Part shown: piece by piece, positions 1 through 6,052 of the stretch | How the letters are laid out: each line of letters begins with the position of its first letter | Numbering within the stretch: position 1 is the stretch's first letter | Source of the DNA: Flavobacterium psychrophilum | GTDB taxonomy: Bacteria > Bacteroidota > Bacteroidia > Flavobacteriales > Flavobacteriaceae | Reading direction: 5' to 3' | NCBI GenBank assembly: GCA_945878515.1 | Contig: CAMCTL010000172.1 | Coordinates: 1-6,838 of the forward strand | DNA length: 6,838 bases | Position numbers and translations under genes: made by a program | The notes under the pieces: model-generated | What the model saw: only the letters and a program-made list of their open reading frames with translations | What the model was told of the DNA's origin: nothing | The model's database searches: none

Positions 1-1
1 C

Positions 2-130
2 GATTTGAAAGGATATAAAATACCAAAACTCAAATTTGCACAAGAATTAGAAGTGTTAATTATTAAAGATATCGTCGAAAAATGTGGAGGCAATCCTAAT
101 AAAGTAGATGATATTTTAAATACAGGTTAA
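2..130 (+). CDS. C-terminal fragment of an unrecognised protein (5' end outside window)
   Basis: An open frame enters from the left edge and ends at TAA 128-130, giving 42 residues that begin DLKGYKIPKL and end DDILNTG. The composition is that of a soluble, mixed-charge helical tail, with a run of alternating hydrophobic and acidic residues (ELEVLIIKDIVEKC) followed by a Gly-Asn-Pro turn and a short last helix. It contains no motif I can assign to a family, so no function is proposed. It converges on the minus-strand cluster, with a 107-bp gap (131-237) in which I see no clear hairpin terminator. The frame is open up to the window edge, and the codon use resembles that of the neighbours. That it is a real gene end is likely but rests on only 42 codons. 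Confidence 0.6.
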   Translation, partial: DLKGYKIPKLKFAQELEVLIIKDIVEKCGGNPNKVDDILNTG

Positions 131-237
131 GGTTTCGAACACTTATGAATTGCATTCTGTGCCCACTCCAAGTAGAATTACAAGTATTTACAACATCTTT
201 ATTAGCAATCTGAATAAAAAATAAATCTTAATTTGCG

Positions 238-1407
238 TTAAAAATCAAAATCTCTCGGCTCTCCATTCAAAACTCTACCTTCCAAGATCATTTTTTTAGT
301 TTTCTCTGTCTTAAAACCGAATGGATTACGATCTTCTTTTTCATGCAGACCATGTTTGGCTTTATAAAGATACAGTTCATGTGCAATGGGCAACGCTTCT
401 ACTATTTTAGCAATACAATAGTCATTATAAGATTTTACAATAGCGGCTTTATAATCATCATTGGCTTTCATCGGAATGTATTCTTGTTTTGCAATCATTT
501 GGTCAAAATAATAACTCATCTTAAAGTCTAATTTGCTTTCTTCTTTATGTTCGAGCGCATAATATTTGTGTTTTTTTTGATAATCCGGCGTTTCAAATTG
601 GTTCACAAAACGCTTGATTATATCGCGATCATAATAATTTAGAAAAGGCCTATCCCCTGATGGTTCTGTGATGGTGGACACTGGGGCAACTGGTTCTTTT
701 TTTGATTCTATTGCTTCTAGGGCTAATAGGTAATAAAAACGTTCTTTTTCTCTCCTAATTGATGGTAAATCAAGTAGGTTTTTGGTATCCGTTCTTTCAT
801 AATGATAGTCATACCATTTTGATTGATCTTCTTCATCAATTTCTTCAGGATTATCAGCATTGTGTTTGGCTTTCAATTTATCGTAAAACAGAAAAGCTTC
901 TGTATTAAGTGCTGCAAGAACAACGCCATCTTGCAATAAAAAATCTTGATACAACTTTATTTCCTTCAGTGTGAGCGGTTCTATAAATGTACAACTCAAC
1001 GGGTCGCCAAAAGCATAATTAAAATCAGCTGAGGTTTCTACTTGAGGCACTTGAACTAAATTTGCATTCCAGAGGCATTGCAAATCGACAATTTTTTTCC
1101 GAATCATAATCTTCAAATGATCCTGACATTTTTCTATCCATTCGTCTTCAACAGCTTTTTCTACTTTATAAGATTGATTTACATGCCAAACATATTTTTT
1201 ATCTACATAATAACTTATGAAGTTCTCAACAACATAATCTCCTTTAGATTTTAAATAGTTCATAGCCGAACTATTGGCTTTAATATCATCTCGCCATTTC
1301 GCTTTAAGTTGTTTCTCTTCGAGAACAGTTGCAATTTGCTCTTCGGTTCTATTATTTATGCTATTAGTTAAATCATTGTTGTTTTCTGAATTGGCCACAG
1401 TATTCAA
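238..1407 (-). CDS. Hypothetical protein B, paralogue of the upstream 379-aa protein
   Basis: The function is not recognised. The 389-aa protein is soluble, rich in Tyr, Lys, Glu and Asp, with no signal peptide or membrane segment. It aligns along nearly its whole length with the 379-aa protein encoded just upstream. Shared landmarks are a WR pair near 38, KYVWH near 71-75, a DLQCLW block at 108-113, YQDFLLQD at 153-160, WYDYH at 198-202, PFLNY at 254-258, LPIAH at 339-343 and the tail GRVLNGEP followed by DFDF. Start choice: the frame opens directly after the upstream TAA. The only usual start codons before the conserved region are TTG (1405-1407) and GTG (codon 4, 1396-1398). The first in-frame ATG is codon 49, inside or after the conserved WR segment, so it is too late. 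Translation probably depends on coupling to protein A. It is the last gene of the minus-strand cluster. It is a real gene by length and paralogy; its role is unknown. Confidence 0.85.
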   Translation of the reverse strand: MNTVANSENNNDLTNSINNRTEEQIATVLEEKQLKAKWRDDIKANSSAMNYLKSKGDYVVENFISYYVDKKYVWHVNQSYKVEKAVEDEWIEKCQDHLKIMIRKKIVDLQCLWNANLVQVPQVETSADFNYAFGDPLSCTFIEPLTLKEIKLYQDFLLQDGVVLAALNTEAFLFYDKLKAKHNADNPEEIDEEDQSKWYDYHYERTDTKNLLDLPSIRREKERFYYLLALEAIESKKEPVAPVSTITEPSGDRPFLNYYDRDIIKRFVNQFETPDYQKKHKYYALEHKEESKLDFKMSYYFDQMIAKQEYIPMKANDDYKAAIVKSYNDYCIAKIVEALPIAHELYLYKAKHGLHEKEDRNPFGFKTEKTKKMILEGRVLNGEPRDFDF

Positions 1408-1410
1408 GAA

Positions 1411-2550
1411 TTAAAAATTAAAATTAGGTTCTTCACCATTTACTTCCCGTCCTTTTAGTATTTTTTTAATATAAAAATCTCTTACTTTAATCATTATATT
1501 ATCCTCAGCATCAATTTTATTATAATCCGAATCAATAGAGAGTCCCATTTTTTTAGTAAACAAATACTGCTCATAGGCAATAGGCAAATGTTCAGCAATT
1601 TTATTTAAATAATGGCGATGGTATCCTTTCTCTAAGGCTTGCCTAAAATCATAATGACTGGGTACAGCTACCTTATCATGCAACAAATTCAACTCACCGA
1701 GCAATTCATAATAATGCATCGCATCGCGGTCGCCTCCCAAATACAATTTGCTGTATTCAAAATAATTCTTTTGAGTCGATTGATCTTCAAAAGTTGTTAC
1801 AAAAAACTGGATTACATCGTTAGCCATATAATTAAAAAAAGGCAGGGTTTCCTTATATTCAATTTGATCTGGCTTGACTTTTCGCTCTTTGTCATCAACC
1901 ACGTTCATATAAAAATCTTCCTTTTCACCCCTAAGGTTACCCATTAACAGCAACACGCCTTTACCAGTTCTAGAATTATGATACTCATACCATTCGGGTA
2001 TCAAGTAACTTTCTTCGACATTTCGATTGCCTTCTTTTATTTCATCATAACTCTGCCAGCGATCAAATTCAAGATCAGTGACTTCAAGATTATCTTGAAC
2101 CAAAAAATCGCGGTACATTTCAACTTCCTCTTCAGTGATTAAATCTAAAAACGGACAATTGAAAACATCTTTTTCCCACATCTCAAAATCATAACAAATC
2201 TTAATTGCTGCAATCGAAATTTGTTCAGCACGCCACAAACATTGCATATCAAACAGTTTTTTTTGTAAAATAGCTTCTAATTGTTTATGTGCTTCATTTA
2301 TCCATTGTTCGCGTCTACTTTCATTTATTTTTTGATAAGTATCACCATGCTTATGGAACAAATATTTTACATTAATATAGTGGTCAAGAAAGTTCTTTTT
2401 AGCACCATCCTTATACGGTTCAAAAAAGGGATTTATAGCCTCATTTTCATCGAGTTCCTTTCGCCATTGCAGCAAAAGCGCTTTACGCTCATTTATGTCA
2501 TCTATTTTTAGATCATAATGATCCTTTGGAGTTTCCTTGTTATTGTCCAT
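1411..2550 (-). CDS. Hypothetical protein A, paralogue of the downstream 389-aa protein
   Basis: The function is not recognised. The 379-aa protein is soluble, acidic and aromatic-rich, without signal peptide or membrane helix. It starts at ATG 2548-2550 after an A/T-rich leader with no Shine-Dalgarno. By eye it is a diverged paralogue of protein B, sharing WR near 29-30, KYLFH at 62-66, DMQCLW at 101-106, YRDFLVQD at 146-153, WYEYH at 187-191, PFFNY at 237-241, LPIAY at 322-326 and the tail GREVNGEEP followed by NFNF. The regularly spaced aromatic and charged blocks suggest a mostly helical fold. Residues 36-42 (NEAINPF) recur as NEAVNPF in the HTH protein encoded 77 bp upstream. The stop TAA (1411-1413) is in the same frame as protein B, with one codon in between. 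Co-transcription with the HTH gene and B is inferred from strand and spacing. A regulator or mobile-element accessory protein is possible, but nothing in the sequence settles this. Confidence 0.88.
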   Translation of the reverse strand: MDNNKETPKDHYDLKIDDINERKALLLQWRKELDENEAINPFFEPYKDGAKKNFLDHYINVKYLFHKHGDTYQKINESRREQWINEAHKQLEAILQKKLFDMQCLWRAEQISIAAIKICYDFEMWEKDVFNCPFLDLITEEEVEMYRDFLVQDNLEVTDLEFDRWQSYDEIKEGNRNVEESYLIPEWYEYHNSRTGKGVLLLMGNLRGEKEDFYMNVVDDKERKVKPDQIEYKETLPFFNYMANDVIQFFVTTFEDQSTQKNYFEYSKLYLGGDRDAMHYYELLGELNLLHDKVAVPSHYDFRQALEKGYHRHYLNKIAEHLPIAYEQYLFTKKMGLSIDSDYNKIDAEDNIMIKVRDFYIKKILKGREVNGEEPNFNF

Positions 2551-2627
2551 ACATTTAAAGTTTTATTCAAAGAGCGATAAAATTAAAAAAAATACCAATA
2601 CAAAAAGTAAACTACAAACAACAACCA

Positions 2628-3146
2628 CTACCCCATTCCATTCAAAACCCTCTCTTCCTCCTGAAGTACCTGCAATTTAATTCGATGCTTAACTTGAACA
2701 TGCAAACCATTTTTACTAATCTGCCTTAAAGCTCTTGATTGTATTACGCCTAACAGCGAATTTTGATCAGTTGCAAATTGCTGGTCATTGGTTTGTAGAA
2801 AAGCTATAAACCGCAACGCAATGACTGCTGCGTTGTATTTCTTTTCGGCAAATTGTAGTTTACGCTTGGCAATGAGAAACTGATGTTGATTAACAAGCTT
2901 TAAGTTTTCAACAACTTTTATCGTTTTTACATTTTGACCCTCTAAATCCAAAAAAGGATTTACAGCTTCGTTATCGGACTGTTGCACAAAAGCAAGCATC
3001 TCAGTCAATTTCAATTGGGCGTTAAGAGGCAAATCGCGCTGTCCTATTTCATACATACTCCATTGACTTTTGTTTACCCGCAAAAGCATCGCCATCTCTT
3101 CTTGTCTCATGCCAAGAAGTGCGCTTATTTTTTTATCTTTTTCCAT
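2628..3146 (-). CDS. XRE-like helix-turn-helix protein
   Basis: This 172-aa protein starts at ATG 3144-3146 and stops at TAG 2628-2630. Residues about 7-55 look like an XRE/Cro-type helix-turn-helix: a first helix, then MRQEEMAMLLRV (helix 2 and turn), then the recognition-helix stretch NKSQWSMYEIGQRDLP (S-x-x-S/Y-x-E-x-G-x-R pattern typical of the family), then a closing hydrophobic helix. It is thus probably a DNA-binding regulator. The rest, from about 75 to 172, is predicted helical (two amphipathic segments rich in Lys, Gln and Leu) and is not a known ligand domain that I recognise; it may mediate dimerisation. Residues 59-65 (NEAVNPF) and the tail ERVLNGMG resemble pieces of the two downstream proteins. 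It is the first gene of the minus-strand cluster, and upstream repeats (3183-3283) could be sites it binds. Which genes it controls is unknown. Confidence 0.85.
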   Translation of the reverse strand: MEKDKKISALLGMRQEEMAMLLRVNKSQWSMYEIGQRDLPLNAQLKLTEMLAFVQQSDNEAVNPFLDLEGQNVKTIKVVENLKLVNQHQFLIAKRKLQFAEKKYNAAVIALRFIAFLQTNDQQFATDQNSLLGVIQSRALRQISKNGLHVQVKHRIKLQVLQEEERVLNGMG

Positions 3147-3182
3147 AAATGAAATTCCGATTTAATGGTTTGATTATTTTTT

Positions 3183-3195
3183 ACAAACGATTTGT
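3183..3195. promoter_or_regulatory. Candidate operator palindrome ACAAA-cga-TTTGT
   Basis: This is a 13-bp inverted repeat with 5-bp arms and a 3-bp centre, whose right arm nearest the repeats ends about 50 bp upstream of the HTH gene start. A second 5-3-5 palindrome, CACAA-ctt-TTGTG, lies at 3240-3252 and shares the ACAA/TTGT half-sites. Short palindromes of this size upstream of an XRE-type gene are typical autoregulatory operators. The binding assignment is an inference, and such short A/T-rich palindromes can arise by chance. Confidence 0.35.
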
Positions 3196-3207
3196 TCATC
3201 GTGCTTA

Positions 3208-3283
3208 TTGTGATTTTTTTTTAAAATAGAAAATTTTACCACAACTTTTGTGATTTTTTTTTCAAAATGAAAAAAAAATCACA
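3208..3283. repeat. TTGTGA-T9 direct repeat plus perfect long palindrome
   Basis: TTGTGATTTTTTTTT occurs at 3208-3222 and again at 3248-3262, exactly 40 bp apart, each followed by a near-identical AAAAT(A)GAAA stretch. The second copy is also the left arm of a perfect inverted repeat. The arm 3249-3264 (TGTGA, nine T, C, A) pairs with 3268-3283 (T, G, nine A, TCACA), leaving a three-base AAA loop. The block lies about 60-140 bp upstream of the HTH start codon. It could be a cruciform or hairpin, a regulator binding array, or an intrinsically bent A-tract promoter region. No function is proven. Confidence 0.7.
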
Positions 3284-3640
3284 GCTAAGAAAAAAGTATA
3301 CCATTAATGAACTGTAAATTGTTTCATAAGCATTTTTCGGTCGGGTTGCGAACAAATGGCTTAAATAAAAATCTGCTGCAAAATCAAGTTGTAATCAGTA
3401 CAATATAAAATTTTTGAATTTGGCAGTATTTTCGCCCCAAGTCTAGCGCCAAAACTTTGCTTGTAATCAACTGCCATCAATAAAATAGAAATTACCACAA
3501 TCCACGTCTTTTTGAAAGATAATAACATAACCATTTGTAAACTATTTCTTTTGTGGTTTTCCACTGTTTATTCCTTTAATTGGAATTTAATATTTATTAA
3601 AAAACACAAAAAGTATTTGCGAAATGTCAACTGCCTTACA

Positions 3641-3669
3641 TTTTGATTTTATAAGTACCCATATATTTG
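3641..3669 (+). promoter_or_regulatory. Candidate Bacteroidota-type promoter for the redox operon
   Basis: TATATTTG at 3662-3669 matches the Bacteroidota -7 consensus TAnnTTTG exactly. TTTTG at 3641-3645 could be the -33 element (consensus TTG/TTTG), with a 16-bp spacer, slightly shorter than usual. Transcription would begin near 3675, leaving a leader of roughly 125 nt before the 66-aa gene. The match is in A/T-rich DNA, so chance is possible. Confidence 0.4.
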
Positions 3670-3708
3670 TTAAAAAAATTAAACAAGAGGCAACCAAAAT
3701 CAATTTTA

Positions 3709-3801
3709 ATGCTAGCAATTTTATTACAGGGTCATTATCTTGGGAAAGAATTTGAGTGCAATTATCATGAAAATAAATTAAATTTACAAAAACAAAATTA
3801 A
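3709..3801 (+). CDS. Possible 30-codon leader ORF
   Basis: An ATG at 3709-3711 opens a 30-codon frame that ends with TAA at 3799-3801, one base before the ATG of the 66-aa membrane protein. The peptide starts MLAILLQGHY, has a single Cys and ends in a Lys/Asn/Gln-rich tail. It lies wholly inside the predicted 5' leader. Its close abutment to the next start would allow translational coupling. There is no homology that I recognise and the length is well within chance, so it is offered as a weak candidate only. Confidence 0.2.
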   Translation: MLAILLQGHYLGKEFECNYHENKLNLQKQN

Positions 3802-3802
3802 C

Positions 3803-4003
3803 ATGATAGCTATCTATTTACTCTATTTATACCTTGCGCTTGGAATTGTAATTGCGCTTTGGTTTGCTTTTTTTAAAGTACATCATTTAGACCATGTTGC
3901 CGAGAACACCTCATTTTTGTTCCGAATTATGATTATTCCCGGAAGTATTATTTTATGGCCATATATCATCTATAAAAATTATAACCATGATCGCAAAGCA
4001 TAG
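3803..4003 (+). CDS. Small two-helix membrane protein (66 aa)
   Basis: This 66-aa protein starts at an ATG after an A-rich leader of the type usual in Bacteroidota. Residues about 3-24 form one hydrophobic helix and about 38-57 a second (FRIMIIPGSIILWPYIIY), so both ends probably lie on the same side of the inner membrane. The short linker carries a His-rich stretch, VHHLDHV (26-32), and the tail is basic (KNYNHDRKA), which suggests a cytoplasmic C-terminus. It is the first gene of an operon with a 34-aa membrane protein, which it overlaps by 17 nt, and a large haem/Rieske protein. A role as an assembly factor or small subunit for that redox protein is inferred from context. The family is not recognised. 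Confidence 0.8.
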   Translation: MIAIYLLYLYLALGIVIALWFAFFKVHHLDHVAENTSFLFRIMIIPGSIILWPYIIYKNYNHDRKA

Positions 4004-4091
4004 AAAATCGCATTTCTTTTTATGGTTAGTTTTAGCAATTGTGCTGCTAACTTTAGCCACTTTAGGTTATTTATGGATTCCTAAATATTAA
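3987..4091 (+). CDS. Tiny single-helix membrane protein (34 aa)
   Basis: ATG 3987-3989 to TAA 4089-4091 encodes 34 residues: a basic start (MIAKHRKSH), a hydrophobic helix at about 10-30 and the end LWIPKY. The basic N-terminus and single helix point to an inner-membrane protein with its N-terminus in the cytoplasm. It begins within the last codons of the 66-aa gene in another frame (17-nt overlap) and ends 11 nt before the start of the 622-aa gene. This tight packing, together with a typical membrane-protein sequence, is the main evidence that it is real. It could be a small accessory subunit of the downstream haem protein. No family is recognised. Confidence 0.6.
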   Translation: MIAKHRKSHFFLWLVLAIVLLTLATLGYLWIPKY

Positions 4092-4102
4092 AAATTAAGT
4101 AG

Positions 4103-5971
4103 ATGTCAGTACAATATATCCCCATAATCTGGAATCCTTTCAAGACAAAATACGATATTATTTTTGCTTTATTCGTTGTTTTATACTTATCTGGATTCGT
4201 TTCCTTAAGTATGTATTTGTATCCACAACTAATTATCGACACCATAATCATTCGCTCTTTTGGAACTTTAGCCATTATAATTTTACATATTATTTTGGCA
4301 ATTGGTCCATTGTCTAGAATTAATAAAAGTTTTTTGCCCATCTTGTACAATAGAAGGCATTTGGGTGTTTCCTTGTTTCTAATTGCAAGTGTTCATGCTG
4401 TATATTCAATTCTCTTTTTTCATGGTTTTGGGATAAACAATCCTCTTTCTAGTCTATTTACAGCCAACACGCATTACGATTCATTGACATTTTTTCCCTT
4501 CCAGATTTTGGGATTTTTTGCTTATATGATTTTGATGGTTATGGCTTTTACTAGTCATGATTTTTGGCTTAATTTTCTGTCACCAAAAATATGGAAAGCC
4601 TTGCACATGCTCGTTTACATTGCCTACGGATTGGTTATTATGCATGTGGTTTTAGGAATCATTCAATATGAGAATAGTCCCATTTTGTTTTCATTATTGT
4701 TTTTAGGTTTGGTTACCATTCTGTCATTGCATATTATTTCGGGTTATAAAGAATATAAATTTGATAGCATAAAAAACAGAACTGATAATAAGGGTTGGGT
4801 TTATGTATGTACTCCAAATGAAATCGATGAAAATTGTGCCAAGATGGTCACTATTGACGGCGAAAGAATTGCCGTTTTTAAATATGGAAATAAACTAAGC
4901 GCCGTTCATAATGTGTGTAAGCATCAAAACGGTCCCTTAGGTGAAGGAAAAATTGTAAATGGTTGTATTACTTGTCCTTGGCACGGCTATCAATATTTAC
5001 CAGACAAAGGAAGAGCTCCAGAACCTTTTACAGAATTGTTGGCGACTTATCAATTAAAATTAATCGGGAATGAAATTTATGTAAATCCAATTGCGCTTCC
5101 CGAAGGAACTGCCGTTGAACCCACAATAATTCCAACTGAAGAACCAAAAGTAGATACTGATTTTTTCATCGGTTGGTTAGGAATTATTCCCAATTCGTAC
5201 CAAAGTACATTGCGATTTTTTGTGCCTTCTTTATTTGTATTAAGTATAATTTTTATTGTTGTCATTAGCAATTCAACCAACAAAATTAGGTTTAGTTCCT
5301 ACGATTATTATAAAACACTATCATTTGAAGGCGAGCTTTTGTTGAAACCATTTCCAATGCTGCGAGTTTTAGAAATGGATAAAAATAGAACTCCTAAACT
5401 AGTGCTGTATCCATTAGTAAATGAAGGAAAGTTTGGCGCCGATGAATCGGTTCAAGCCTTTTTAACTCAATATCCAAATGAACAAAGAGTATTTGTTCAA
5501 CTTCAAGCTAAAATTATTGAGCGTGACAGACAAGTCGCTATGGAACTAATGAATACAAAGGATAATATAAAAAAAATAAAATATAGCACATCAATACCAG
5601 CTTTAGTTTTAGGACAAGCGAAGGATACTATCTTGAAAGGGCAAATTATTGATCCAAAATGTTATTTGGGTGTTATGAATCCTGGCGAAGGAAAACCGCA
5701 CCGTTCTTGCGCCATTAATTGTATCAAAGGAGGAATAATGCCTGCCTTTGTGACTGAAAATGATAAAAAAATAAAATACTATATCCTTATTGGAAATGAT
5801 GGGAAAAAAGTAAATAATGAAGTCTTATTTGCAGTTGCAGAGCCTATTGTAATAAAGGGGAAAATACAAAAAATTGACAATTGGAATATATTATATATCG
5901 ATCCTAAAGCCAGTATCAAAAGGTTATCCTATCCGATAAAATCAAATTATGAATGTGGCATCTTACAGTAA
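4103..5971 (+). CDS. Ferric-reductase-like haem b membrane protein fused to a Rieske domain and a duplicated C-terminal domain
   Basis: This is a 622-aa predicted inner-membrane electron-transfer protein. Residues 1-215 hold six membrane helices (about 18-38, 52-70, 86-107, 131-150, 164-187, 193-212) of the MsrQ/ferric-reductase-like type. H98, H168 and H181, with H62 and H86, are candidate haem b ligands, and RRHLG (84-88) and WKALHMLVY (164-172) are family-like. Residues about 230-328 form a Rieske domain with C272-x-H274 and C291-x2-H294 (CPWHG) to bind [2Fe-2S]. Helix 7 lies at about 370-389. The C-terminal part (about 400-622) contains C520, H533, C536 and C540 in a conserved-looking DPKC...GKPH..C...C block followed by GG. 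Basic loops put the Rieske domain in the cytoplasm and the C-terminal part in the periplasm. The start is fixed, because the codon before ATG 4103 is an in-frame TAG. Electrons probably pass between a cytoplasmic donor and a periplasmic partner; direction and substrate are unknown. It is last in an operon with two small membrane proteins. Confidence 0.88.
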   Translation: MSVQYIPIIWNPFKTKYDIIFALFVVLYLSGFVSLSMYLYPQLIIDTIIIRSFGTLAIIILHIILAIGPLSRINKSFLPILYNRRHLGVSLFLIASVHAVYSILFFHGFGINNPLSSLFTANTHYDSLTFFPFQILGFFAYMILMVMAFTSHDFWLNFLSPKIWKALHMLVYIAYGLVIMHVVLGIIQYENSPILFSLLFLGLVTILSLHIISGYKEYKFDSIKNRTDNKGWVYVCTPNEIDENCAKMVTIDGERIAVFKYGNKLSAVHNVCKHQNGPLGEGKIVNGCITCPWHGYQYLPDKGRAPEPFTELLATYQLKLIGNEIYVNPIALPEGTAVEPTIIPTEEPKVDTDFFIGWLGIIPNSYQSTLRFFVPSLFVLSIIFIVVISNSTNKIRFSSYDYYKTLSFEGELLLKPFPMLRVLEMDKNRTPKLVLYPLVNEGKFGADESVQAFLTQYPNEQRVFVQLQAKIIERDRQVAMELMNTKDNIKKIKYSTSIPALVLGQAKDTILKGQIIDPKCYLGVMNPGEGKPHRSCAINCIKGGIMPAFVTENDKKIKYYILIGNDGKKVNNEVLFAVAEPIVIKGKIQKIDNWNILYIDPKASIKRLSYPIKSNYECGILQ

Positions 5972-5977
5972 ATAAAT

Positions 5978-6015
5978 CCAACGAGGTCTTTATATTTTTA
6001 CGTTGGGAGTAGACC
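5978..6015. terminator. Hairpin in the convergent gap, possible bidirectional terminator
   Basis: CCAACG (5978-5983) pairs with CGTTGG (6001-6006) across a 17-base A/T-rich loop, just after the stop of the 622-aa gene and before the stop of the facing DUF1223 gene. On the minus strand it is followed by a T-rich stretch. On the plus strand the T-rich run comes only after about 14 bases. GGTCT (5985-5989), inside the loop, can also pair with AGACC (6011-6015) beyond the stem. The position supports a terminator, but the stem is short. Confidence 0.4.
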
Positions 6016-6052
6016 ATGAATATTTTTATTTCTTAATAGATTTTCCATAACA

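Larger units (their letters stand above)
3147..3802. other. Long divergent intergenic region (656 bp)
   Basis: This region separates the minus-strand HTH cluster from the plus-strand redox operon, so it must hold both sets of start signals. The part near the HTH gene (3183-3283) is dense in inverted and direct repeats, listed separately. The middle (about 3300-3600) has no supported gene. A 67-codon minus-strand frame at 3361-3564 starts with GTG, lacks a family signature and is probably chance. A short GTGG-TTTT-CCAC hairpin lies at 3553-3564. The right part carries a promoter candidate and a 30-codon ORF. No tRNA, CRISPR or insertion-sequence end was seen. Confidence 0.7.

Noticed and set aside
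131..175. GGTTTCGAAC followed by CCCACTCCA, resembling a tRNA T-loop and 3' end
   Set aside because: The spacing and pairing do not form a T-arm or acceptor stem, and no anticodon arm is present on either strand.
343..2511. Plus-strand frames at 343-531, 1639-1947 and 2281-2511
   Set aside because: They lie opposite the well-supported A and B genes and give Phe/Ile-rich peptides typical of antisense shadows.
238..2550. A and B as RteC-like conjugative transposon regulators
   Set aside because: I could not find the typical RteC sequence pattern, and no integrase, mobilisation gene or attachment site lies in the window.
3208..3283. Repeats as a CRISPR array or insertion-sequence ends
   Set aside because: There are only two direct copies with no uniform spacers, no cas gene, and no transposase or target duplication flanking the palindrome.
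3361..3564. 67-codon minus-strand frame in the long intergenic region
   Set aside because: It starts with GTG inside a small hairpin, has no family signature or plausible leader, and its composition looks like translated A/T-rich non-coding DNA.
4081..4350. Minus-strand frame opposite the start of the haem/Rieske gene
   Set aside because: It is antisense to a clear membrane-domain coding region and shows no independent motif.
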